From positions 1 through 17,482 of the forward strand of contig JAAMPI010001222.1 in the NCBI GenBank assembly GCA_013054445.1: 17,482 nucleotides of DNA. Reading direction: 5' to 3'. The translations under genes were made by a program, and so were the position numbers. Source of the stretch: Cudoniella acicularis (taxonomy: Eukaryota > Ascomycota > Leotiomycetes > Helotiales > Helotiaceae). The notes under the pieces were generated by a model. The model ran no database searches, was not told the origin of the DNA, and saw only the letters and a list, made by a program, of their open reading frames with translations. Positions 9,101 to 17,482 of the stretch are shown here, piece after piece; the first letter of the stretch is position 1, and each line of letters opens with the position of its first letter.

Positions 9101-10403
9101 CTCGGCGACGAGTATCAAAAGCGGTTAGCGAAGACCAGAGTAATAATGAGGAACCTTAACCCTCGATGGGACGAGTCTGTTGATATAACAGTTCAAGGTC
9201 CACTCAACATCATTGCAACGATTTGGGACTGGGATACGTTCGGTGATCACGACTACGTTGGCAGAACGAATCTAAAGCTTGACCCAGCTCATTTCAGTGA
9301 TTATTTGCCGCGCGAGTATTGGTTGAATCTCGATACCCAAGGCCGGCTACTATTGCGTGTTAGTATGGAAGGAGAGCGAGACGACATACAATTTTACTTT
9401 GGCAAAGCTTTCCGATTACTGAAAAGGACTGAAAGAGACATGACTAGATTGATCACCGATAAGGTATGTTTCGTTCCCTGATGTGGCAATGGTTTTAATT
9501 AATTGTAAACAGCTGTCGCAATACATCAATGTGTCTCTTTCACAAGATGCCTTGAAACATCTCATGTCGCGAGGGGGTCTGTCTGTTTCAACAGTTGCCA
9601 ATCTTTGGAAAAGCCGTCAGTCCGTTATGCCATCCATTACTCAACTCGAAGTTGAAGACGCTTTAAAGCCACTGTTTGCATATTTTGACGAAAATTTTGC
9701 CATCATGAAGCAAACTCTAACAGACGCTTCTATGGTCATGGTCATGACCCGTCTGTGGAAAGAAGTACTTCTCGCAATTGAAAGCTTGTTGGTGCCACCC
9801 CTGTCGGACAAACCCTCTAGCCAACGGCCACTCACCCAGCAAGAATTAGACGTTGTCTTCAAATGGCTAGAACTTCTATTCGGCTTCTTCCATGCCAGAG
9901 ATGAAGAAACCGGCGAAGCTATGGGTGTCCCAGCTGACGTTTTGAAGTCGCCAAAGTACCATGAGCTAGCCTCGCTCAACTTTTTCTACTTTGATACAAC
10001 TGACAATCTTATTCGTACCTCTGAACGAATGGCAAGTGCCACTGCGCAGAGAGCACAAGCACAACGCAATAATCGTCTTTCTGCGCCTCCTACACTCGGC
10101 GCTTCCTTCGGGGGCCTAATGGGATCTGCGTCTGTGAGAAGGGCGAAGAGCATCATGTTAAGTCGCAATTTGGGCACTATGAAGAAAGCGAAAGAAGAGA
10201 AAAGAAAAGAGGCACAAGCAGATCCAAGCGACGATATGATTTTACGCATTTTAAGAATGAGGCCCGAAGCCACACCATATCTTCGGGATCGAAGCAGACA
10301 AAAGGAACGATTAGCAGCAGCAGCAGCCGCCGAAATGATTGTACGGCAAAGTCTTGCTGCTGGAGGTCCTAGATTTGGCGCAAACAATTTACCCCGACGA
10401 TAA
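6185..10403 (+). CDS. Munc13-like protein with MUN (DUF810) and C2 domains
   Basis: Exons 6185-9463 and 9513-10403 give 1389 residues; the 49-bp intron has a GTATGT donor and ACAG acceptor, phase 0. The N-terminus is Ser/Arg-rich. The MUN/DUF810 core fills most of the middle and ends in the family-typical LNNIEYA motif near residue 905 (MHD1). A C2 domain follows at about 945-1065 with all five expected calcium-ligand Asp residues (D962, D968, D1015, D1017, D1023). MHD2 then covers about 1085-1240, and a basic tail with a seven-residue-scale Ala run ends the protein. In animals this family primes vesicles for SNARE-mediated fusion; the known relative in fission yeast, as I recall, is Git1, needed for glucose activation of adenylate cyclase. 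A membrane- and calcium-linked cytosolic role is therefore inferred. A linker at 513-527 alternates His with Thr, Ala or Ser. The start is the first in-frame ATG. Confidence 0.92.
7721..7765 (+). repeat. Alternating-histidine codon repeat in the Munc13-like gene
   Basis: Fifteen codons encode residues 513-527, with His at every second position from 514 to 524 (six His) and Thr, Ala or Ser between. At DNA level it is a CAY-NCN hexamer-like repeat that could expand or contract by slippage. It lies in a polar linker between the N-terminal part and the rest of the MUN region, and is not part of any family motif I know. Confidence 0.9.
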
Positions 10404-11179
10404 ACGACCTGGAATTCTTGTGGTAAGTGGGGAGAGGAAGGCGCACGGGCTCTCTGATTGAAAACAAGCGGAGTTTATTGAGGAATTTCCACAGCTGGCG
10501 TTGAGAAGAGATACCACTGTGCTTATCGAATTTAATGTCTACTCAATACAAGAGATGTTCCAAGTATTTACAAATTTGTGTGGCGTCTCCGGTTACAAAC
10601 GCCCACGAACTCTGCAATCACCCTGGAAATGTGTTCCAACCTTTTAACGAACATCAGATGAATAAATGGTGTTATTTTAGTCCCTTTTGATTTCTTATTC
10701 TATGTTAAGGCTCACAGCTGCTATATTCTCTTCCTGGATGATAATTCCGCCGCCCCTTCCTATCCACGATATATAACTTGGGTGTCCTAGAGAAGAAAAA
10801 ACGAGGACTGAGTCGTATATTGAGCAGATCCATGAATCGTGTCTCGAGTGCTGCGCATCAGATCTCTTAACGCCATTATGCCCGAGGCGAAGCACGAAGA
10901 TATTTTCATTAAATGCCCCACTTCTGATTCACAACGTGTTGTCTGCAAAGTACCGTTTGTTGTTCGTTCTCCTTCACTTTGAGATTTTCGCCTCGGTGTA
11001 ACACTGAAGATGTAGATCCTTAAATCTCATTTGATCATTTCAAAATTTAAAGGAATTCTGGGGAGTTTTTTTGGTCTACGGCACATTTCTTTATGTGTCC
11101 AGTCTGAATATTATTAGCTCCGGGGATAAGAGATTATTGTAGTTCCGATATCTTGCCATTGTTATGGGGTTCCCAGCAA
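10404..11179. other. 3' flank of the Munc13-like gene
   Basis: No gene is supported here. It should contain the 3' UTR of the Munc13-like transcript, with a candidate AATAAA signal at 10661-10666. The remainder is AT-rich with runs of T (for example around 11066-11072) and only short open frames, including a 66-codon minus-strand frame at 10695-10895 that resembles nothing I know. Confidence 0.6.
10661..10666 (+). terminator. Candidate polyadenylation signal AATAAA
   Basis: A canonical AATAAA hexamer lies 258 bases after the stop codon of the Munc13-like gene, followed by T-rich sequence. The distance is normal for a fungal 3' UTR. Fungal poly(A) sites often lack this hexamer, so its presence is supportive but not proof. 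Confidence 0.4.
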
Positions 11180-11854
11180 ATGATGTTTCTGTTTTTCAAC
11201 GGCTGTGAGTGTCGGCGAGTGATTTGTGGGTTTGCACTTTATAATTATGGAGAGGGTCCCCCTGCACTAGGCAAAGAAATAGAGCGGTTCTACTCGAGTA
11301 GCCTAGCTGTAGCGTCTGGTTTATTGGATCCTGAAACTAAGTCTAACACCTTCGGGAATTATTTGAATAATTTGACAGGTGCCTCATTACCGATTCAGCG
11401 TGGCAAATCGGGTATGAGTGCAACGAGTCACGAGCTTCCAAGGTTATCTTGCACTGAGGCATTTCGGCGATACGGGCTTACTCGCCTCGTACCACCCGTT
11501 GTGAGTGCTGTATACAATCGATGGAGAGCACAAATCCGAAACATTTGGCTTCCGTTTCTGTGGAATATTGCAACAATGCAAAAGGATAACCAACACGCGA
11601 ATGCTCTCTGCCGTCCGTCCATCGGGTATTTAGCACTTCCCGCCAATTGCTTCACCCCGTATGGCCTCTTTGCCGAGTCTGCAAACTCATTCTGTGGCCC
11701 CAAGCTTGTTGATCTGTTCCCTTTTTCGTACGCGGCGGTCTGGAAAAGATCGCACGCCTACTACGATCTGCTCAATTGCCTATCTGGGATGTTTCAGGTT
11801 GGAGGTTTTGTGGGCCGATTTTGCTTTTGCACGACTTCATTGGTGTTCAATTAG
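11180..11854 (+). CDS. Isolated hypothetical ORF, 224 residues
   Basis: From the first ATG at 11180 the frame stays open for 224 codons, and a further nine codons upstream are also open. It is the only long non-shadow ORF in the 3 kb between the Munc13-like gene and the kinase gene. I recognise no domain. The product is rich in aromatic residues and Cys, has short hydrophobic stretches near both ends (FLFF near the start, VGGFVGRFCF near the end), and shows no clear signal peptide or catalytic motif. A run this long in random sequence of this composition is uncommon but possible. It may be an orphan gene, a decayed gene, or part of a long kinase promoter. I did not find convincing introns. 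Confidence 0.25.
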   Translation: MMFLFFNGCECRRVICGFALYNYGEGPPALGKEIERFYSSSLAVASGLLDPETKSNTFGNYLNNLTGASLPIQRGKSGMSATSHELPRLSCTEAFRRYGLTRLVPPVVSAVYNRWRAQIRNIWLPFLWNIATMQKDNQHANALCRPSIGYLALPANCFTPYGLFAESANSFCGPKLVDLFPFSYAAVWKRSHAYYDLLNCLSGMFQVGGFVGRFCFCTTSLVFN

Positions 11855-12644
11855 CACCGTGATCTGATATGTTTATCAACCAGAAGATGCTCCAAGATCG
11901 AGCACCGTGCCAAAAAAAGGCAGGCTGGACGTGTACACGTACTTACTCGGAATTGTGCTGTACCGTACTGCGGCTAGATTGACTTCACGCCAGCTACAGT
12001 GAGTGACGACTGGATAGGTCGGGGTCATCCAGGCTTTTTCCTCGAACCTCCTCCGCTGGCGAGTGCCCAACGCATCATGAAAAATCCGCTTTAGGGAAGT
12101 CTATTTTGCTCGGCCCCCTGGCAGCCAAATACAGCTGCAGGAGTATCCTGGGTGGTGGGTGACACGCGATTTTATATCTGTATGTTGTCCATGTACAATA
12201 ACCGCTCTCGGTATGGGGAATATTCCATATATTCAAGTTAGGATAGCCGTTATCTGCACGCGGGCACCCACGCCCAATGCCCGCCACCCTTGCTGCAGGA
12301 AAACGCCCCGTCGTCATCGCTGTTTTGCCCTGGTCCTCGTGAATTTCGCATCAGCCCTACCTGTTTGTCTGTGTCGCAGTGGGATGAAGGCATCACAAGG
12401 CATCAATTGTACCAGGGGCGGTCTGGAAGATGCCCCTTTTTGGCTTTGAAGACATCTCGACGCCCTGGGACGTGGTGTGGGTGGCTAGTTGGTGTTGTAC
12501 AGTGCCAGTGCCAGTTCAACTTTCAAGGCCAAGCCCCTGTACCTCTTCGACGCGCTACGAAGGCACCGTCAAGGAGCCGGTGCCAGCCAATGGTGCTCTT
12601 CGACAGCCTACCAAGCACAGGCCTCAGCACCAAGCTTGCGCTTT

Positions 12645-12664
12645 CTAGCCCCCTCTAGCCCCCT
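12645..12664. repeat. Exact 10-bp tandem duplication carrying CCCCT
   Basis: The unit CTAGCCCCCT occurs twice head to tail. Each copy ends in CCCCT, the core of the yeast stress response element (STRE). The duplication thus doubles a potential Msn2/4-type site upstream of a stress-signalling kinase gene. The link to function is inference. Confidence 0.8.
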
Positions 12665-13166
12665 TTTCGTAAACCTGGCACAAGAGGAACGCTGCACCAA
12701 AGCATTAGCTTGAGGAGTCTACGCAGCAGCACTCTACTCTACAGAGACTCGTATAGCGTACGGTTTAACAATTTGTTGTCTCCTGAGGCCCGCATCCGAG
12801 CCCGTACCGTCCCCGTCGTCTCCGTCCTTCTCATTCACCCTAGAGCTACTGCGAGTTGCACCGTTCGCGTTCGCCATCTCGATCCCACGAACTCCCCCTC
12901 AAAACCTCAACCCTCCGAACAACCTCATCCTCCCCCTCCTCCACAGCTACGACCACCAGCCGGCGTTCACTCCTTTTTTTCTTTTGTCGGCCCGCCGTGG
13001 CTTCTTGTGCAACGAGCTAATCGAGCTGCCCCTCCTTGGCTATTCCATCGGAAAGTCGGATTTCGCTTCGAGACCGCTTTGACAAAGGAAACAGCGCTTC
13101 ACAATCTTCGATCTCCTGCACAGCGAGGAATTGTTGAGGTTCTATCAATCTCAGTACCATCCGGAG

Positions 13167-13218
13167 GTGAGTCTTTGAAAGCCATATTCACATTCACGAG
13201 TTGTTCTTTTTTCCCCAG
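13167..13218 (+). other. Candidate 5' UTR intron of the kinase gene
   Basis: A strong GTGAGT donor at 13167 and a polypyrimidine-rich CCCCAG acceptor ending at 13218 bracket 52 bases, a normal size for this gene's other introns (46-87 bp). The branch point is not obvious. It lies in the ATG-free leader 186 bases before the start codon, so splicing would not change the protein. Confidence 0.5.
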
Positions 13219-13337
13219 CCGGCACAGAGCATCGTTGCAATATTTACCAGCCTTCTAACCTTTGCTTTGAAAGACTCCTTCGATTCTTCTCCACTATTCT
13301 TCTCCGCCATCGACGCGCTCAAGATTAGCCATTCTTC

Positions 13338-13352
13338 ATGACTTCCGACTAG
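13338..13352 (+). promoter_or_regulatory. Four-codon uORF (Met-Thr-Ser-Asp-stop) before the kinase
   Basis: This is the only ATG between 12593 and the kinase start. It opens four codons and stops with TAG 51 bases before the main ATG. Its context is weak (T at -3), while the main ATG has G at -3 and G at +4. The arrangement fits leaky scanning or reinitiation, with a modest effect on kinase translation. Confidence 0.5.
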
Positions 13353-13403
13353 AAGCTGGCCCCGAAACGCAACTTTTCCAGCCTGGCTACGCCTCCCTTA
13401 GCC

Positions 13404-16400
13404 ATGGCACATTTCGACGAGGATACTCTCGCTGCGGCGAGCGCGATTCTTAAGAGTCTCGCGACTGCTTCCATCGACTCAATACCAGGGTCCGAATCTG
13501 TGAGACTACCTGGCCCTGTGACACCGGCCAAAATAAATCTCGAACAAGAAATCGCGGCTTTGGTTAGCAGAGTCCATCGACTGGAACAAAAAGCCAACGT
13601 CGTTAACCACCAAACCCTTCCAATCACACCTAGCGAACTCGGCGCCCCATCTGGTTTCGCCGATGTTCTCACAGGCGGGCAGAAGAAATATAATACTTCT
13701 CGGCAACATGCTAGTAACTCGCTGCTTAATTCTCGGGAAGCCCCATCCGATGAAAGACCACCGAAAGTCGCGAAAGTCGCGAAAGTCGCAGAAGAGTCCC
13801 TTCCCGAGGCTGCGTTCGAAAAGGTCCTTGACCAAGCGGCACTCATTCAGCAAGGAAAACAAGAATACGAGCTTTTGAAGCAAAAATGTTTCGATATACA
13901 GAGGGAACAGGAGGAGACGAACCGGCAAGAACTGGAAAGGGTTAAAACACTCGAGAGAGAACTCAAGAAGCATCAACAAGCCAACGAAGCTTTCCAAAAA
14001 GCCTTACGAGAAATCGGAGAAATCGTCACTGCAGTAGCTAGGGGTGATCTGAGCAAGAAAGTATTAATTCATGCCAAGGAACTGGATCCTGAGATTAGCA
14101 AATTCAAGAAGGTGCGTACTCCCTTAGTCGCATTTTCTCTTCTTTTGGCTGACTTTTGCATATTTTAGGTTATCAACACTATGATGGACCAGCTACAAAT
14201 ATTTTCTAGTGAAGTCTCGCGAGTTGCCAGAGAAGTTGGAACAGAAGGCATTCTCGGTGGTCAAGCACAAATTGTAGGAGTAGATGGAACCTGGAAGGAG
14301 CTCACAAATAATGGTAAGCAAAGAACCTCTGCTGTTTATCATTGCAAAACAGTCAAGATCAAGTTACATATTCTATGACCTTTGAGCTAATACGATAAAG
14401 TAAATGTAATGGCGCAAAATCTCACCGATCAAGTCCGCGAAATAGCCTCGGTCACAACAGCTGTCGCCCACGGAGATCTCACACAAAAGATTGAAAGACC
14501 TGCACAGGGTGAAATTCTACAGCTACAACAAACCATTAATACCATGGTGGACCAATTGAGAACTTTTGCTTCTGAAGTTACTCGTGTAGCAAGAGATGTC
14601 GGTACTGAAGGCATTTTAGGTGGGCAAGCCGAAATCGAAGGAGTAAAGGGCATGTGGAATACGCTTACTGTTAATGTCAATGCCATGGCCAACAACCTCA
14701 CAACTCAGGTTCGAGATATAGCTATGGTCACGACAGCTGTAGCCAAGGGCGATCTCACACAAAAGGTGCAAGCAGAGTGCAAGGGCGAGATCAAGCAACT
14801 GAAAGAGACCATTAATTCTATGGTCGACCAACTCCAGCAATTTGCCCGAGAAGTTACCAAGATTGCCAGAGAAGTCGGCACTGAAGGTAGACTTGGAGGC
14901 CAAGCTACTGTTCATGATGTTGAGGGAACATGGCGAGACCTGACGGAGAATGTCAACGGCATGGCAATGAATCTCACCACGCAAGTACGAGAAATTGCGA
15001 AAGTAACAACTGCCGTGGCCAAGGGTGACTTAACTAAGAAGATTGGAGTAGAAGTGCAAGGAGAGATTGCCTCTCTGAAAGACACAATCAACACCATGGT
15101 TGACAGACTTGGCACATTCGCATTCGAGGTCAGCAAAGTCGCCAGAGAGGTCGGCACAGATGGAACCTTAGGCGGGCAGGCTCGTGTTGAGAACGTGGAG
15201 GGCAAGTGGAAGGACTTGACAGAAAACGTCAATACTATGGCAAGTAATTTGACGTCCCAAGTTCGAGGAATATCGACTGTCACTCAAGCTATTGCGAATG
15301 GTGATATGAGTCAAAAGATTGAAGTCGAAGCTGCTGGAGAAATCCTCATCCTGAAGGAAACCATCAATAATATGGTCGACCGTTTGAGTATTTTCTCAAA
15401 CGAAGTACAGAGAGTTGCCAAAGATGTCGGCGTTGACGGCAAGATGGGTGGCCAGGCTGATGTTGCTGGAATTGGTGGTCGCTGGAAAGAAATCACTACT
15501 GGTAAGTAGCTAAATCACACTCGCATTTAATAACCAACCAAATACTAATTTTTGGTAGACGTTAATACGATGGCCATGAACTTGACAGCTCAAGTACGTG
15601 CGTTCGGAGATATCACCAATGCGGCAACCGATGGCGACTTCACCAAGTTAATTACGGTAGAGGCATCTGGAGAGATGGATGAATTGAAGCGGAAGATTAA
15701 CCAAATGGTTTTCAATCTACGGGATTCCATTCAACGTAACACAGCTGCTAGGGAAGCTGCAGAATTCGCCAACAGGACCAAGTCTGAGTTCTTGGCAAAC
15801 ATGTCACACGAAATCCGAACGCCAATGAATGGTATCATTGGGATGACACAACTTACTCTCGATACAGACCTCACGCCATATCAACGAGAGATGCTGAATA
15901 TTGTTCACAACCTCGCTAATAGTTTGTTGACGATCATCGATGACATTCTAGACTTGTCTAAGATTGAGGCAAACAGGATGATTATGGAGGAGATCCCTTA
16001 CACATTGCGTGGCACCGTTTTCAATGCCTTGAAAACTCTTGCGGTGAAGGCAAATGAAAAATTCCTCGACCTCACTTACCGAGTTGATAGCTCAGTCCCA
16101 GATCACGTTGTGGGTGATTCATTCCGTTTGCGCCAGGTTATCCTCAATCTCGTTGGAAACGCCATCAAGTTCACTGAGCATGGCGAAGTATCTTTGACCA
16201 TCCGCAAGGCTGCTCAAGACCATTGCGCGCCGAATGAATACGCCATCGAATTTTCGGTCTCGGATACTGGAATCGGTATTCAAGCTGACAAGCTTGACCT
16301 CATTTTCGATACATTTCAGCAAGCCGATGGGTCAATGACAAGAAAATTCGGTGGTACCGGCCTCGGGCTCTCAATTTCAAAGAGATTAGTCAACCTAATG

Positions 16401-17482
16401 AGAGGAGATGTTTGGGTAAAAAGCCATTATGGAAAAGGAAGCTCCTTCTACTTCACCTGCACAGTCCGGCTAGCCACTTCTGATATCGGTTTCATTAAGA
16501 AGCAGCTCACTCCTTACCAAGGACACAATGTACTCTTCATCGATAAGGGCAAGACCGGCCACGGAAAGGAGATAATTGCCATGCTCTCGCAAATTGGGCT
16601 GGTACCTGTGGTCGTAGATTCCGAGACCCACGTCAACTTAGCCGGTGGTGGATCGAAAGTAGCATCAACATATGATGTTCTCATCGTCGACTCGATCGAC
16701 ACAGCTCGAGGCTTACGGGGTATCGATGAATTCAAGTACATTCCGATCGTTCTCCTAGCTCCCGTTATTCATGTCAGTCTAAAATCAGCACTGGATTTGG
16801 GAATTACTTCTTACATGACTACGCCTTGCCTCACGATTGATCTTGGAAACGGAATGATACCAGCCTTGGAAAACAGAGCAGCGCCATCCCTAGCAGACAA
16901 CACAAAGTCTTTCGACATTCTGCTGGCGGAAGACAACATTGTCAACCAACGTCTAGCTGTGAAGATTTTGGAAAAGTATCACCACGTAGTCACAGTTGTT
17001 GGCAATGGACAAGAGGCCCTTGACGCTATCAAAGAGAAGCGATATGATGTAATTCTAATGGATGTGCAAATGCCAATTATGGTAGGCTACCCTGCTCTGA
17101 TCTCGATTTAATACTAACAAATACAAGGGCGGATTTGAAGCCACAGCAAAGATCCGGGAATACGAAAGAAGCCTAGGCACGCACAGAACCCCTATCATTG
17201 CACTAACCGCACATGCTATGCTTGGGGATAGAGAGAAGTGTATTCAAGCACAGATGGATGAGTACCTCTCCAAACCGCTCAAGCAGAATCATCTCATCCA
17301 GACAATTCTGAAATGTGCGACCTTGGGCGGGGCTCTTCTTGAGAAAGGCAGAGAAGTTCGAACTTCACCCAAGGAAGAGCATCCCCAAGCACTGGGTGTA
17401 AACGGATCTGCTACTTCTGGGTCGCCTGCGCCAACTTCTCTTTTGCGGCCCCCAATAGAACCTCGAGCCTTTACGACTACCG
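13404..17482 (+). CDS. nik1: Group III hybrid histidine kinase (Nik1/Os-1/BOS1 type), 3' end missing
   Basis: Cytosolic osmosensing hybrid kinase that signals through Ypd1-type phosphotransfer to the Ssk1/HOG cascade. Exons are 13404-14111, 14169-14313, 14401-15501, 15559-17081 and 17128 to the window edge; introns of 57, 87, 57 and 46 bp all obey GT-AG. The visible 1277 residues lack perhaps the last 30-50 of a usual length near 1300. After an N-terminal coiled coil (about 137-205) come six HAMP units whose GDL/GDM/GDF marks lie at 214, 309, 401, 493, 585 and 677, mostly 92 residues apart. HisKA follows with phospho-acceptor H735 ([12 protein letters not shown]), then HATPase_c with N852, D887 and a GGTGLGL box near 916. 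A receiver-like segment without the key Lys lies at 974-1095, and a full receiver at about 1105-1220 with E1109, D1110, phospho-acceptor D1153, T1186 and K1208. The start is the first ATG after an in-frame stop at 13350. Confidence 0.97.
13764..13790 (+). repeat. Nine-base tandem repeat coding Lys-Val-Ala three times
   Basis: The unit AAAGTCGCG is repeated three times (last copy AAAGTCGCA) and encodes residues 121-129 as three KVA units. It lies in the poorly conserved region between the N-terminus and the coiled coil ahead of the HAMP units. Because the unit is 9 bp, copy number changes would keep the reading frame. Confidence 0.9.

Larger units (their letters stand above)
11855..13403 (+). 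promoter_or_regulatory. Promoter and long leader of the histidine kinase gene
   Basis: The left part (to about 12590) looks like promoter and the right part like 5' UTR. From 12593 to 13337 the plus strand holds no ATG at all, where roughly eight to eleven are expected, and it is rich in C/T runs, as fungal leaders often are. All three plus-strand frames have stop-poor stretches between 12159 and 13258, but the longest, at 12710-13258, begins with TTG and has no ATG, so I do not call it coding. Five CCCCT/AGGGG motifs cluster at 12414-12664. A candidate leader intron lies at 13167-13218 and a four-codon uORF at 13338-13352. Confidence 0.6.

Noticed and set aside
6185..9481. Ending the Munc13-like protein at the stop at 9479-9481
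   Set aside because: Removing a consensus 49-bp intron (9464-9512) continues the protein smoothly into MHD2, so the stop lies inside an intron.
12710..13258. 182-codon plus-strand open frame upstream of the kinase
   Set aside because: It has no ATG anywhere in the frame, is dominated by Pro/Ser from CT-rich DNA, and is better explained as the kinase 5' leader.
13349..13997. Two overlapping minus-strand ORFs (165 and 163 codons) within the first kinase exon
   Set aside because: They are antisense shadows of a firmly identified coding exon.
14616..15496. Minus-strand ORFs of 61-123 codons across the HAMP repeats
   Set aside because: Their repetitive Ser/Thr/Pro-rich text mirrors the HAMP repeat on the other strand; no independent support.
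14409..15509. Treating the HAMP-rich ORF as a separate gene starting at 14409
   Set aside because: The Met is internal; phase-1 introns on both sides join it to flanking exons with unbroken HAMP units.
1..17482. CRISPR arrays, prokaryotic operons, insertion sequences or transposase genes
   Set aside because: No regularly spaced repeats, terminal inverted repeats or transposase motifs were seen, and the introns show eukaryotic DNA.
1..17482. tRNA genes
   Set aside because: A few GGTTCAA/GTCGAATCC-like stretches (for example near 147 and 6121) resemble a B box, but none has a matching A box and cloverleaf arms. The scan was by eye only.

Overview
The window looks like nuclear DNA of a filamentous ascomycete. 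The introns are short (45-87 bp) with GT...AG ends and CTAAC/CTGAC-like branch points, the intergenic regions are long, and one gene is a group III (Nik1/Os-1/BOS1 type) hybrid histidine kinase, a class typical of filamentous fungi. The kinase resembles Botrytis BOS1 closely enough that I lean towards Leotiomycetes, but that rests on memory of the family and not on a search. Three ambiguous bases (two at 73-74, one at 4916) suggest a draft assembly.

Layout. 1-1938 is non-coding as far as I can tell and carries short tandem repeats and palindromes. 1939-5079 (minus) is a four-exon F-box protein of about 994 residues with leucine-rich stretches, a Cys/His cluster and a very acidic tail. 5080-6184 is a divergent intergenic region containing an unexplained 95-codon minus-strand ORF. 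6185-10403 (plus) is a two-exon Munc13-like protein of 1389 residues with a C2 domain set between the two Munc13-homology parts. 10404-13403 is a 3 kb intergenic region. It starts with the 3' end of the Munc13-like transcript, contains one isolated 224-codon ORF of unknown status, and ends in the promoter and long leader of the kinase gene. 13404-17482 (plus) is the kinase gene in five exons. It runs off the right edge with 1277 residues visible, including six HAMP units, HisKA, HATPase_c, a degenerate receiver-like segment and a canonical receiver domain.

The three genes do not form an obvious pathway or cluster. The kinase feeds the HOG osmostress MAPK cascade and is the genetic target of phenylpyrrole and dicarboximide fungicide resistance. 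The Munc13-like protein probably acts in vesicle priming or in Git1-like signalling. The F-box protein is probably an SCF substrate receptor. I found no new multi-gene system. The points most worth following up are the ATG-free kinase leader with its STRE-like cluster and minimal uORF, the kinase residue at the BOS1 Q369 position, the in-frame ORF upstream of the F-box gene, and the isolated 224-codon ORF.
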